Part shown: one piece after another, positions 8,612 through 16,205 of the stretch
Numbering within the stretch: the first letter of the stretch is position 1
Layout of the letters: each line of letters begins with the position of its first letter
Assembly (NCBI GenBank): GCA_002733505.1
Contig: NVVW01000007.1
Coordinates: forward strand, 30,616-94,615
Origin: Methylophaga sp.
GTDB lineage: Bacteria; Pseudomonadota; Gammaproteobacteria; Nitrosococcales; Methylophagaceae
Direction: 5' to 3'
DNA: 64,000 bases
Made by a program: the position numbers and the translations under genes
The notes under the pieces: model-generated
What the model was told of the DNA's origin: nothing
Database searches by the model: none
What the model saw: the letters and a program-made list of their open reading frames with translations, nothing else

Positions 8612-9762
8612 TATGGGATGATCCAATCAAGATTAAGGTTTAGGCTTTGCCGTGGTACAACGCTAAATATGCGAATATTACTTGTGTCTTGAGTATCATT
8701 ACCTGCATTACAGTCGCCATCAAAAATCACATAATCATCAAAATTACCCGTCGCCGGCTCTTCGAAACAAACAATGGAATAAGCTCGCGTGCCTATAGGT
8801 ATTTTTGGTGTTGAAATTAAGGTGAAGTTTTTAGTTTTTGGAATACCAGATATGGCAGAATTTGCATCTAGAACTAAATAATCATTTACGTCATCATTAC
8901 CATCAATAGCAGTGCTTAAATCACTTAAATATAGTCTAAGAACTAGGTTTTCATTAGCAATCGGTAAGTCACCCGCACTTTGATTTTTAAAGGTAACATT
9001 AACAGTTGCAGGAAGCTCAACCTCCCAATCAGCACTCTTCACAAGTTCTAGCTGTCTAGCCACACTTGCATCAGATGTTTCAATATCACCTGATGGGTAT
9101 TTATTTAGACCATTTAGGTCATAACTCTGTAAGCGGATGCTTGTTGCAGTACTGGCATCAGGTGTCAGAGTGCCAGAGCTATTATAAAGCCGCCAAGACC
9201 AACCTGAATAACGCTCATCATCAAAGACAGTTGAAGCATCAAGATTTGTTCCACCAGCACCACTAGCGTCAGTCCCAGTGTTACCATAACCATCCCGAAA
9301 GCGCAGATCGCCATTACGCTCAGGGAGCACTTGAATATAAGGGCCACGCCAACCCGATCCAAGCCCTGTTGAAGCATCAATATCCCAAGCTGTTATAATT
9401 TCACTTGGGATGCAGGGTGAGTCATGTTCTTTAGGATCTGTAGCTGGTGATCTTTCGTCACCTGATTCAAGTAATTCAGCCACACAATTCGGCAAGCGCC
9501 CCATATCGGCCACAAAACCACTGATTTCTGGACCGCCATTAATGGTGCGGGTGGGGTCGCCGACAATAGCGGTGCGCATCATTGCCATCCGCCGTTTGGT
9601 TTCGTCATATTTAGCTTGATCTTCGACATTTTCGGTGAGCATTAAGGTGGCGGATGCCATCAGCCCAATTAAAAACAGCACTAACACCATTTCTAATAAG
9701 GTGAAACCCGATTGGAGATAACGTTTAGCTTGAGACCGAGCGATAGAACTCGCCGCCGTCAT
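8611..9762 (-). CDS. Large type IV pilin-like / GspG-H-like pseudopilin
   Basis: The 383-residue protein has a class III prepilin signal: a basic 19-residue leader, then the cleavage site G followed by FTLLEMVLVLFLIGLMASAT, with Glu at mature position 5. After the helix comes a long globular part with GSGWRGPYIQ and RFRDGYGN, resembling the GspG beta region, and a roughly 200-residue C-terminal extension with no recognised domain. I chose the ATG at 9762 because GAAGGA lies 4 bases upstream. The frame stays open to an ATG at 9882, but those extra 40 codons include a fragment of an intergenic repeat. At 383 residues it is over twice the size of ordinary pseudopilins. Confidence 0.75.
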   Translation of the reverse strand: MTAASSIARSQAKRYLQSGFTLLEMVLVLFLIGLMASATLMLTENVEDQAKYDETKRRMAMMRTAIVGDPTRTINGGPEISGFVADMGRLPNCVAELLESGDERSPATDPKEHDSPCIPSEIITAWDIDASTGLGSGWRGPYIQVLPERNGDLRFRDGYGNTGTDASGAGGTNLDASTVFDDERYSGWSWRLYNSSGTLTPDASTATSIRLQSYDLNGLNKYPSGDIETSDASVARQLELVKSADWEVELPATVNVTFKNQSAGDLPIANENLVLRLYLSDLSTAIDGNDDVNDYLVLDANSAISGIPKTKNFTLISTPKIPIGTRAYSIVCFEEPATGNFDDYVIFDGDCNAGNDTQDTSNIRIFSVVPRQSLNLNLDWIIP

Positions 9763-9779
9763 TGATCCTTCGGTTACTT

Positions 9780-9807
9780 CGTTTCGGCAGGCTTGTAGCC
9801 GGAATCT
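9780..9807. repeat. Half copy of the intergenic inverted-repeat family
   Basis: This stretch reads cgtttcggcaggcttgtagc and then cggaatct, nearly the left arm of the repeat core found intact at 15971-16047 and 50835-50911. The complementary arm is missing. It lies in the leader of the large pseudopilin gene and contributes in-frame codons if the far-upstream ATG is used. Confidence 0.55.
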
Positions 9808-9897
9808 ATTGCTTACACAATATTGCGTTGGTTTAACAGCCCAAGCTGTTAGCAGGGTAAGTTTTTGATTAGTTGACTTCATTAATAGTGCACCTTA

Positions 9898-10695
9898 TCA
9901 CCGCAATAAACACAAAACAGTATCTAGTGCTTCGCTGGTGTCGGGATCTAAGGGAGGTACACACACTTCAGAGCCTACACCATCATATTTACCATTGTCG
10001 CCCATACTTACCAGACGATCATCGCCTGTTGCAGTAGATGTATCCATACCAAATAGCAGATAGGGTCTGCCATATTTTTCATAGGGTTGAGCTTGTGTGG
10101 TGGTGGTTCGCCAAGCTAGGTGCTCATCGCCATCTAGTATTTCGGTAACAAAGGGTTTGATATTTGGATCTGCAATCCCCCAAACCTTAGTAATAGGTAC
10201 CCCTGTAATAGGGCTACCAGAGGCATCGGGCGTTAAATCATCACCAATATCCAGATAGCCGCTTTTGCGTTGAATATAAGGGCCATTCCAGCCGCGTTTG
10301 GTGTCGGCATTCCAGCCATTAGCCAGTGGATCTTGAAACAACATCCAAAAATTAGCAGGGTGTTGACACCAAACAATTTGCTCGGCATTCGTTGCACCTG
10401 CTTCGGCTGGGAAGTTAGCAGTGGGGATGGTAGTGCAGTTATACACACCTTGCTTAGGAAAATTACGGCTACCGCTATCACGCCTAAACTGTAGTAATGC
10501 TTTGCGTAGCTCTGCCATTTCAAAATTAGTGGCATCAGCGCGTGATTGGTCGGTCACACCATTTAAGCCCAGCACAGCGGCACCTGCAATAAGACCTAGT
10601 ACGGTAATGACCACCAATAGTTCTAGCAGGGTGAAGCCTGATTGTGGTTTGAACCTTGGTTTTTTGTCACGTAGAAAAAACAATAAACACCTCAT
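9898..10695 (-). CDS. Type IV pilin-like pseudopilin
   Basis: The 265-residue protein has a basic leader and the prepilin peptidase site SGFTLLELLVVITVLGLIAG (Gly at -1, Glu at +5). The globular part contains GWNGPYIQRKSGYLDIGDDL, a GspG-like element, and several cysteines (for example CTT and CQH near residues 105-135, and CVPP and CLLR near the end) that could form disulfides. It is one of three pseudopilins in a row, so it is probably a minor subunit of the fibre or tip. The exact subtype cannot be assigned. Confidence 0.78.
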   Translation of the reverse strand: MRCLLFFLRDKKPRFKPQSGFTLLELLVVITVLGLIAGAAVLGLNGVTDQSRADATNFEMAELRKALLQFRRDSGSRNFPKQGVYNCTTIPTANFPAEAGATNAEQIVWCQHPANFWMLFQDPLANGWNADTKRGWNGPYIQRKSGYLDIGDDLTPDASGSPITGVPITKVWGIADPNIKPFVTEILDGDEHLAWRTTTTQAQPYEKYGRPYLLFGMDTSTATGDDRLVSMGDNGKYDGVGSEVCVPPLDPDTSEALDTVLCLLR

Positions 10696-10783
10696 TTACT
10701 TGTTTCCATACAGAGTTTCAATTATTAAAATAAGCACAGTTAGGGTTAAACACTGCTTAGCGTAATAGTCGAAATAATAAACT

Positions 10784-10826
10784 TGAAAGAAAAGGAAAGC
10801 GGGACAAGATAAACACCTTGCCCCGC
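10784..10826 (-). terminator. Stem-loop after the first pseudopilin gene
   Basis: On the minus strand GCGGGGCAAG pairs with CTTGTCCCGC (one G-T pair, 8-base loop) and is followed by a T-rich tract, TTTCCTTTTCTTT. It lies just after the stop at 10867 and before the next gene. It may be an attenuating terminator that makes the promoter-proximal pilin the most abundant product. Confidence 0.6.
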
Positions 10827-10866
10827 AGTCGTTTCGATTAAAACTGAATAGTTAAAAACTCAGTGA

Positions 10867-11979
10867 TTATCCTTCTTGATTAGCACCAAAAAGAACTTGA
10901 TCAATCATGCGGCCTTCAGGATCAACAATACCGATTAAGCGTGCTTTTTTGAAGACTTCATTTGGTTCAATAATACCATTTTCACTAGTGTCAGAAGCCA
11001 CTTGGAATAAGGCAATTGCACGAGCATAATGATTTGCAGGGTTAACATTATCAGTACCTAGTGTAGGCACTTGCGCGATTTCAACTTTGCTGCCTAATGT
11101 TGTGCCCGGTACATCTTTACCATAGCCTAAAGCTAATACTAAAGTACATTCACCTTGGCTAATTGCATCATTGATTAAGTTAAGAACTGAACTATCTGTT
11201 GGAGCTGGGAAGTCAGTTGCATTGCGATTAAATCGAGAATCACTAATTTGAACACCATCAGCAACACAACCTAAGCTTGTACCAGTATCATCCACACCAT
11301 GAGAAGGGATGATTGAAAATGCAATGCTAGTACCAGCTGTTATTTCAGTTTCAGCCCATTCTACTTCAACATTACCCGCACCCTCTACTTCAAATTCTAA
11401 TTCAGAGGCAGTATGACCACCACTTTCATTAAATACTAAGTTAGGGATAATTCCTGCTGGAATTACACCATTAACATCAATTTGTTGTAGCTCATCAATG
11501 CCTACTGCATTTAATGCGATAGCGACTCGGCGCAACACATTGTCGCCAACTTCAACAGATGGCTCCCATTGACCGAAAAACGCTAAGGTTTCAGGCGCTA
11601 GTAGTTCGCCATTTGTGTTTGCCACAACTGCACCTGAAGCATCGGTTAAGTCATCACCATCGACATTTGCTAAGTTATCCCACTGATTAGGGTAACCTGA
11701 TTCGATCGCGCGGTAGTTATTAAGCGCGCTTTGTGCGGCTAATAGGTTGTTGGCTGCTGCTGTATCTGACGCAGTTTCGCCAATGCCGTTATAAGCTACT
11801 AATGCGGCTGTGGCTAATGTCGCTAATAATGTGATTACGATTAATAATTCAAGTAATGTGAAACCTTTTTGTTTCGCTTGCAGTTTTTGTGCTTTAGCAC
11901 GCATTGCATCATCTTTAATAATTGATACATCAGCAGCGCGGAACTTGCTTAGCGCACCTTTCATTTGTTTGATATTCAT
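10867..11979 (-). CDS. Type IV pilin-like protein, likely first and major pseudopilin of the operon
   Basis: The 370-residue protein has a long, Lys/Ala-rich leader of about 38 residues, then KGFTLLELLIVITLLATLAT, a standard prepilin cleavage site with Glu at +5. A GspG-like region follows (AAQSALNNYRAIESGYPNQW) and a large C-terminal domain without a recognised match. AGAGAG is 9 bases upstream of the ATG. Being first in the operon and followed by a terminator-like hairpin suggests higher expression than the genes downstream. It is much longer than typical major pilins (about 150 residues), so this system may build an unusual fibre. Confidence 0.78.
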   Translation of the reverse strand: MNIKQMKGALSKFRAADVSIIKDDAMRAKAQKLQAKQKGFTLLELLIVITLLATLATAALVAYNGIGETASDTAAANNLLAAQSALNNYRAIESGYPNQWDNLANVDGDDLTDASGAVVANTNGELLAPETLAFFGQWEPSVEVGDNVLRRVAIALNAVGIDELQQIDVNGVIPAGIIPNLVFNESGGHTASELEFEVEGAGNVEVEWAETEITAGTSIAFSIIPSHGVDDTGTSLGCVADGVQISDSRFNRNATDFPAPTDSSVLNLINDAISQGECTLVLALGYGKDVPGTTLGSKVEIAQVPTLGTDNVNPANHYARAIALFQVASDTSENGIIEPNEVFKKARLIGIVDPEGRMIDQVLFGANQEG

Positions 11980-12095
11980 TATAATAATCTCTCTTGTTTA
12001 GTTATGCCGCACTTGCTCCATGCAATCTATTGGTCATTTAGTTTTAAGTTTGGTTTTACTGCACAGATGCGAACCCAAATCACACTCTGTTTTTA

Positions 12096-12320
12096 CTATG
12101 CTTGCTGTGGCACATCCACAACAAAGCGATATTGTTTACCACAATGGATAATGACTTCTTTTTGCTTGCGTTTAAGAATTTTGACTTCGACTTTGATTTC
12201 ACCAAAGCCATCGTGTTTTAAAATCTCGTCAAATAGTGCCAGCATTTTTTGTTCTGCTGGTGCTGCGCTATGTTGTAAGCTGTCTGTTGTCATTGTTATT
12301 TCTGTTAGTGCTGATTTCAT
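12096..12320 (-). CDS. Small conserved-looking protein of unknown function
   Basis: This 74-residue ORF encodes a soluble, charged protein with a predicted helix (EQKMLALFDEILKHDGFG) followed by three beta strands (EIKVEVKILK, KEVIIHCGK, YRFVVDVP). No domain is recognised. An internal ATG at 12293 is an equally plausible start; neither has a good ribosome-binding site. It lies upstream of the pseudopilin operon in the same direction with a gap of 116 bases and could be its first gene. Confidence 0.55.
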   Translation of the reverse strand: MKSALTEITMTTDSLQHSAAPAEQKMLALFDEILKHDGFGEIKVEVKILKRKQKEVIIHCGKQYRFVVDVPQQA

Positions 12321-12379
12321 CTGAAGTGCATCATAAGCGGGAGTTTGCCAAAGGTGTTATAGGAAAATTTCCTTTTATA

Positions 12380-12395
12380 TGTGATGTGGCTCACG
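12380..12395. promoter_or_regulatory. Possible CRP/FNR-type binding site
   Basis: TGTGA, six bases, TCACG matches the TGTGA-N6-TCACA pattern of CRP sites with one mismatch and has T-rich flanks. It lies 60 bases upstream of the small gene at 12096-12320 (minus strand) and on the plus side about 80 bases before a tiny ORF. Which one it serves, if either, is not visible. Confidence 0.35.
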
Positions 12396-12461
12396 TTTTT
12401 TGGGGAAGTAGCCCATATCAGTTGTGTTTTAAATTCATGTAGAATATTAGGAGTAATTAGT

Positions 12462-12533
12462 ATGTTATTGATTCTTATATTTAACATTAGCATTTCATTA
12501 AATGTTAACGGCTATTGGTTGCACAGTGGCTAA
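12462..12533 (+). CDS. Possible 23-residue hydrophobic peptide
   Basis: ATG is preceded by AGGAG with an 8-base gap, a near-ideal ribosome-binding site. The peptide starts MLLILIFNISISL and ends at TAA, so it could be a membrane micro-protein or leader peptide. Nothing clearly related follows it. With no homology evidence it remains a candidate only. Confidence 0.25.
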   Translation: MLLILIFNISISLNVNGYWLHSG

Positions 12534-12561
12534 CTATTGTCGCCACACCTAAGATTTTATT

Positions 12562-12632
12562 TGTCATTGCGAACGCAGTGCGGCAATCCAGCTTTGCCCT
12601 GCCTAGATTGCTTCGCGTTGCTCGCAATGACG
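12562..12632. repeat. Palindromic intergenic element (CAATGACG type)
   Basis: The left arm begins tgtcattgcgaacgcagtgc and the right arm agattgcttcgcgttgctcg, then caatgacg; they are imperfect inverted repeats around a short loop. It belongs to a different family from the neighbouring TIR-bearing repeats and resembles mobile palindromic units seen in many proteobacterial genomes. It is directly followed at 12641-12666 by a lone right terminal repeat of the other family. Confidence 0.6.
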
Positions 12633-12660
12633 AGCTAGCTGTAATTCAAATGATCACGGG

Positions 12661-12810
12661 TATATACTCGTAATCATTCAATCTGTGAGTTTTCGCTCCT
12701 CCGTCACTCCGGTATGCTTTTAGCCGGAGTCTTGTTTGTGCGGAGATCCCGGCTAAAAGCATACCGGGATGACGAGGGTTTTTTGCAAATTGAATGATCA
12801 CGGGTATATA
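12661..12810. repeat. MITE-like inverted-repeat element, copy A (best-formed copy)
   Basis: The 150-bp unit is bounded by 25-bp terminal inverted repeats (left contains taatcattcaatctg, right contains caaattgaatgatcacggg; about 22 of 25 positions pair). The core is a long hairpin made of ccgtcactccggtatgcttt tagccgga and its complement ccggctaaaagcataccggg atgacg. Related copies lie at 15606, 15971, 19790, 19934 and 50797. No ORF is inside, so movement would need a transposase in trans. Confidence 0.75.
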
Positions 12811-12863
12811 TGAAAGGGGTCTGCTATAAGGTATTATTTAAATAAAACTATGGAAATAACTAA

Positions 12864-14189
12864 ATGAGTTTGCGTTCATTAATCAATTTGCGAATTGTGC
12901 TATCAGTAATATTAATTTTGTTATTGGGTAGTGTGACTGCTGTGTGGCAGGCGCGACAGTCGGTAGCGAAAGAGGTGCAATCATCTATTACATTAGTATT
13001 ACAGATGATTGAGTTTGGCTTTGAGCAAGCGCCAACGGAAAGTAAAAATAACAGTGCTTGGTTGCCACAGATTAATGCCTTGCAGCAGGCAAGGCATTTA
13101 CAAATTTCAATTGCACAAGAGGGTCAGAAACCGGTTAAGTTTGTGACGCAGCGTGTTGTTGATGAAGATGAAAATAGACCGCCTAACTGGTTTATTAAGG
13201 CAGTGATGACAGAATATTTGACCGAACGATATGATGTGGAAATGGGCGATGGTAGTATAAAGACAATCTTAATTACCGCTGATCCTATGGATGAAATTGC
13301 CGAGGCATGGGGCGAGTCTAAAGTGTTTTTTTGGTCGGTAGTGGCGATGTTGTGGGTGATGTTTTTGGCTATTAATCTGGTATTTAATTCAATGTTACGG
13401 GCTGTGCAAAGCATTCTTGTCGGATTACATCAAGTAGAGTTAGGAAGATATGACCTTACTATTGCTAAGTCAAATATTAGTGAATTTGATATGATTGCAG
13501 TTGAAGTTAATGATATGTCTCAGGCGTTAAAAGTGGCACAACAAAATAATCAGGCTTTAGCGCGGCACACGATGAATATTCAAGAAACAGAGCGGCGGAC
13601 GATGTCGCGGGAGCTGCATGATGAAATGGGGCAATCATTAACCGCTATTAAGGCAATGGCGGTGACATCTAAACAAGAAAATGTCGATGTGCCAACGGTA
13701 GCAGATTCTATTATTGGAATTTGTGACCATTTGGCAAAAGTGGTGCGTTCGATGATGCGCACACTTCATCCCTTAAGTTTGACTGAGCTAGGGCTTGGAG
13801 CAACTTTGACCGATTTAACCAATGAATGGCAGCGACGCCACCCAGCACTGGATATAAACTTTCATTATGATGAGGCTGTAGAAGCGCTTGATTATGAGGT
13901 TGCTATTCATGTTTATCGTGTGGTGCAAGAGTGTTTAACCAATGTAGTGCGCCATGCACAGGCGACGCAAGTAACCGTGATGATTGACTGGGTGGAGAAG
14001 GGTGATGAGCCACGCGTAGAATTAACAGTAAGTGATAATGGCGTGGGCGGCCAAGTGGGCGCCGAAGGTTTTGGTATATTAGGTATGCGAGAGCGGGTCG
14101 AAAACTTGGGTGGCCAATTTAAATCGGAATCTAGCAATGGTAATGGTATGACGGTAACAGCGTGGATGCCTTTTATTAGGAAAAAATAA
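12864..14189 (+). CDS. Sensor histidine kinase, NarX/UhpB (HisKA_3) class
   Basis: The 441-residue inner-membrane kinase has membrane helices at residues about 11-28 and 155-176 flanking a periplasmic domain of about 120 residues, a layout like LapD/MoxY_N sensors. A HAMP-like linker follows. The HisKA_3 dimerisation box ERRTMSRELHDEMGQSLTAI puts the phospho-accepting His at position 252. The ATPase domain shows the N box (QECLTNVVRHA) and G boxes (DNGVGG, GFGILGMRER). Its stop overlaps the start of the response regulator (TAATG), so the two form a cognate pair. The stimulus is unknown. Confidence 0.88.
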   Translation: MSLRSLINLRIVLSVILILLLGSVTAVWQARQSVAKEVQSSITLVLQMIEFGFEQAPTESKNNSAWLPQINALQQARHLQISIAQEGQKPVKFVTQRVVDEDENRPPNWFIKAVMTEYLTERYDVEMGDGSIKTILITADPMDEIAEAWGESKVFFWSVVAMLWVMFLAINLVFNSMLRAVQSILVGLHQVELGRYDLTIAKSNISEFDMIAVEVNDMSQALKVAQQNNQALARHTMNIQETERRTMSRELHDEMGQSLTAIKAMAVTSKQENVDVPTVADSIIGICDHLAKVVRSMMRTLHPLSLTELGLGATLTDLTNEWQRRHPALDINFHYDEAVEALDYEVAIHVYRVVQECLTNVVRHAQATQVTVMIDWVEKGDEPRVELTVSDNGVGGQVGAEGFGILGMRERVENLGGQFKSESSNGNGMTVTAWMPFIRKK

Positions 14190-14842
14190 TGAATGATAAA
14201 TTGAAAGTATTGCTTGTTGATGATCACACCGTGGTGCGTGCGGGCTTTCGCATGCTGTTATCGTCACAAGATTTTATTGAACAGATCATGGATGTTGATC
14301 GCGGTGAGCTGGCGTGTCAACACTATAATGAATTTCAGCCCGATGTGGTGGTGATGGATTTATCAATGCCGGGTATTGGCGGTTTGGAATCAATACGCCG
14401 TTTAATTCAATTGGATGCTAATGCAGTAGTGTTGGTGTATAGCATTCATGATGAAATTATTTATGTCGATCGGGCATTGCAAGCGGGCGCAAAAGGCTAT
14501 GTCAGTAAAAATAGCGCGGCAGAGATATTGGCAGAGGCGGTGTCGGTGGTGGCATCAGGCAAGCAATATATCGAAGCAGGCTTATTACCAGAACAATATA
14601 ATACAATTCATAACGATGAAGATAAATTGAGAGAGGTGATTGATGTGCTTTCACCGCGTGAATTTGATGTGTTTTGTTTATTGGCAAAAGGCATGACCGT
14701 GCGCGAAGCGGCGGCTGATTTGTGCTTAGGATATAAAACGGTAGCGAATTACAGCACCCAGATCAAAAACAAGCTTAGTGCCAGTACAGCAGCAGATTTG
14801 GCACGAATTGCGATAACCTTGGGCATTATAAAAAGCCACTAG
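14189..14842 (+). CDS. Response regulator, NarL/FixJ family
   Basis: The 217-residue protein has a receiver domain with the acidic pair D11-D12, phospho-acceptor D57 (VVVMDLSMPG), a Ser in the switch position (VLVYSIHD) and Lys in GYVSKN. A LuxR-type DNA-binding domain follows (LSPREFDVFCLLAKGMTVRE, recognition helix near KTVANYSTQIKNKL). All phosphorylation residues are present. It is coupled to the kinase gene and likely acts on nearby promoters, including the palindrome-rich one upstream of the PepSY gene. Confidence 0.9.
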   Translation: MNDKLKVLLVDDHTVVRAGFRMLLSSQDFIEQIMDVDRGELACQHYNEFQPDVVVMDLSMPGIGGLESIRRLIQLDANAVVLVYSIHDEIIYVDRALQAGAKGYVSKNSAAEILAEAVSVVASGKQYIEAGLLPEQYNTIHNDEDKLREVIDVLSPREFDVFCLLAKGMTVREAAADLCLGYKTVANYSTQIKNKLSASTAADLARIAITLGIIKSH

Positions 14843-14874
14843 AAAGGCGGCAGGTGAAAATCCTATTTCTTTTC

Positions 14875-14912
14875 GGGAATAAGTTCCCATGCAGGAAAAA
14901 TTCCTATATAAT
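14875..14912 (+). promoter_or_regulatory. Promoter with two small palindromes, upstream of the PepSY gene
   Basis: TTCCCA (14884-14889) and TATAAT (14907-14912) are separated by 17 bases, a good sigma-70 promoter. The palindrome GGGAATAAGTTCCC (14875-14888) covers the -35 box and a second, GGAAAAATTCC (14894-14904), lies in the spacer. Such placement suggests repression or activation by a dimeric regulator, possibly the response regulator encoded immediately upstream. Confidence 0.5.
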
Positions 14913-14987
14913 AAAAGCACGTGATTGTTGTTCTTGTGGGTAGAAAGTAATCATTCTTTTTATGATTATATTTATAAGGAAGTAACA

Positions 14988-15536
14988 ATGAAAACACTAC
15001 TATTAAAAATTGTGCCAGCTGCGCTAGCTGTTGCACTTTCTTCAAATATCTACGCAAGCGATCAAGCTGATTTAGATGATATTAGAGGTTGGGGCTTAGT
15101 AAGCGTCGAAACTTGTTTAGATGCGGCATTAGATACTGTTCCAGGTAATGCGCGCAAACTTGAATTGAAAATGGAAGGCGATGATCCTACCTATGAATTT
15201 GAGATTGATGCAAGAGATGGTAATACCTACAATGTTGAGTGTAATGCTGAAGAAGGCTTTATTACTGAAATTGAACGTAGCGTTGCTGCCGATGATCCGG
15301 TATTCGTAAAATATGCAAAAATCACTGAAGCGCAAGCACGCGCAACTGCTTTAGATTTCAACCCAGGTAAAGTAGTTTCTAATGAATATGAAATTGGTAT
15401 GGATGGTTCAGTGACCTATGAATATGATATTCAAACCACATTGGGTTATGAAGTTAAAGTTGATGTTAATGCGGTAACCGGTGAAATCGAAGAAGCCAAT
15501 ATTGAATTATATGAAATTGGTATGGAACAAGAATAA
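14988..15536 (+). CDS. Secreted protein with two PepSY-like domains
   Basis: The 182-residue protein starts at the ATG preceded by AAGGAAG. It has a signal peptide (MKTLLLKIVPAALAVALSS, cut near IYA-SDQ) and two PepSY-like repeats: residues about 35-100, ending in TYNVECNAEEGFITEIE, and 110-180, ending in YEVKVDVNAVTGEIEEANIE. The protein is very acidic. PepSY proteins are periplasmic, often regulatory or inhibitory, and commonly lie next to two-component systems, as here. The two Cys may form a disulfide. Exact function is unknown. Confidence 0.75.
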   Translation: MKTLLLKIVPAALAVALSSNIYASDQADLDDIRGWGLVSVETCLDAALDTVPGNARKLELKMEGDDPTYEFEIDARDGNTYNVECNAEEGFITEIERSVAADDPVFVKYAKITEAQARATALDFNPGKVVSNEYEIGMDGSVTYEYDIQTTLGYEVKVDVNAVTGEIEEANIELYEIGMEQE

Positions 15537-15567
15537 GTCTAATTACTTATTTTTAGTATAAATAATT

Positions 15568-15600
15568 AACCGCTGGTGCATTAGCATCAGCGGTTTTTTT
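15568..15600 (+). terminator. Rho-independent terminator after the PepSY gene
   Basis: AACCGCTGGTGC pairs with GCATCAGCGGTT (one G-T pair) around an ATTA loop, followed by seven or more T residues. It lies about 30 bases after the stop codon. Confidence 0.88.
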
Positions 15601-15605
15601 ATGAG

Positions 15606-15755
15606 TAATATACTCCCATAATTATTCAATCTGTGCATTTTTTCTCCTCCGTCACTCCGGTATGTTTTAAGCCGGAGGCTTGCTTGTGCGGAGATCCCGG
15701 CTTAAAACATACCGGGATGACGAGGTTTTTTTTACAGATTGAGTGATTACGGGTA
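15606..15755. repeat. MITE-like inverted-repeat element, copy B
   Basis: Same family and length as copy A. Its left end holds taattattcaatctgtgca and its right end acagattgagtgattacggg. The core hairpin has compensating changes in the two arms (gtatgttttaagccgg against ccggcttaaaacatac), which suggests that pairing is maintained by selection or gene conversion. Confidence 0.75.
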
Positions 15756-15766
15756 AAACGCTTAAT

Positions 15767-15851
15767 TGGTACCGAGGGTCGGAATCGAACCGACACTTCC
15801 GAAGAAACCGGATTTTGAATCCGGCGCGTCTACCAGTTCCGCCACCCCGGC
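15767..15851 (-). tRNA. tRNA-Leu (anticodon CAA)
   Basis: The 85-base minus-strand gene, with encoded CCA, begins GCCGGGGTGGCGGAACTGGT. The anticodon stem-loop CCGGA-TTCAAAA-TCCGG gives CAA, reading UUG. A long variable arm (TTTCTTCGGAAGTG) marks a class II tRNA, and the T arm has GGTTCGATTCC. The acceptor stem pairs fully, with wobble pairs at 1:72 and 5:68. It lies alone between two repeat copies. Confidence 0.95.
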
Positions 15852-15970
15852 CAAATTAACAATGCGAATTATACCGAGATAGGGCGGTTATTGGAAGTGT
15901 TAAATAGTAGGGCATCTCTAAAAACCTAAGCACAATTTATGAAACACATAAAACAGCACCTTTTTCACCC

Positions 15971-16047
15971 CTCCGTCACTCCGGCAGGCTTGTAGCCGGA
16001 GTCTTGTTTGTGCGGAGATCCCGGCTAAAAGAATACCGGGATGACGA
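15971..16047. repeat. Core of the MITE-like repeat, copy C (ends lost)
   Basis: The hairpin core tccgtcactccggcaggctt through ccgggatgacgag is present, but the terminal repeats seen in copies A and B are not recognisable. The left arm reads ggcaggcttgtagccgg while the right arm reads ccggctaaaagaatacc, so the arms have diverged. Confidence 0.65.
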
Positions 16048-16190
16048 GTTTTTTTTGCAAGGTGAAGTATATCCAAACAATTTGGAGTGGCGTTAACTAG
16101 TTTAATAACAAAATAACGCGAGCAAATTAGAACATATCGATGATTTATCAGAAGAAATGGCATATTTAGGTCAAAAAATACTGGCAAGTT

Positions 16191-16199
16191 TGGTATGAT
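16191..16199 (+). promoter_or_regulatory. Extended -10 promoter of queA, possibly giving a leaderless mRNA
   Basis: TGGTATGAT is an extended -10 element. The expected transcription start, 7 bases on, falls at the A of the queA ATG (16206), and no ribosome-binding sequence precedes that ATG. No clear -35 box is seen. Confidence 0.4.
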
Positions 16200-16205
16200 C
16201 CTTAT

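Noticed and set aside
8611..9882. Pseudopilin start at 9882
   Set aside because: It would give a 59-residue leader containing repeat-derived codons; the ATG at 9762 has a better ribosome-binding site (GAAGGA) and a normal leader length.
11980..12095. Possible sigma-54 promoter (GG-N10-GC) before the first pseudopilin gene
   Set aside because: GG and GC are 10 bases apart on the minus strand, but the surrounding bases (TGGAGC and CGGCA) match the consensus poorly, so it could easily be chance.
12661..12810. CRISPR array or tandem repeats
   Set aside because: The units are dispersed single copies with terminal inverted repeats and no regular spacers, so they are not CRISPR.
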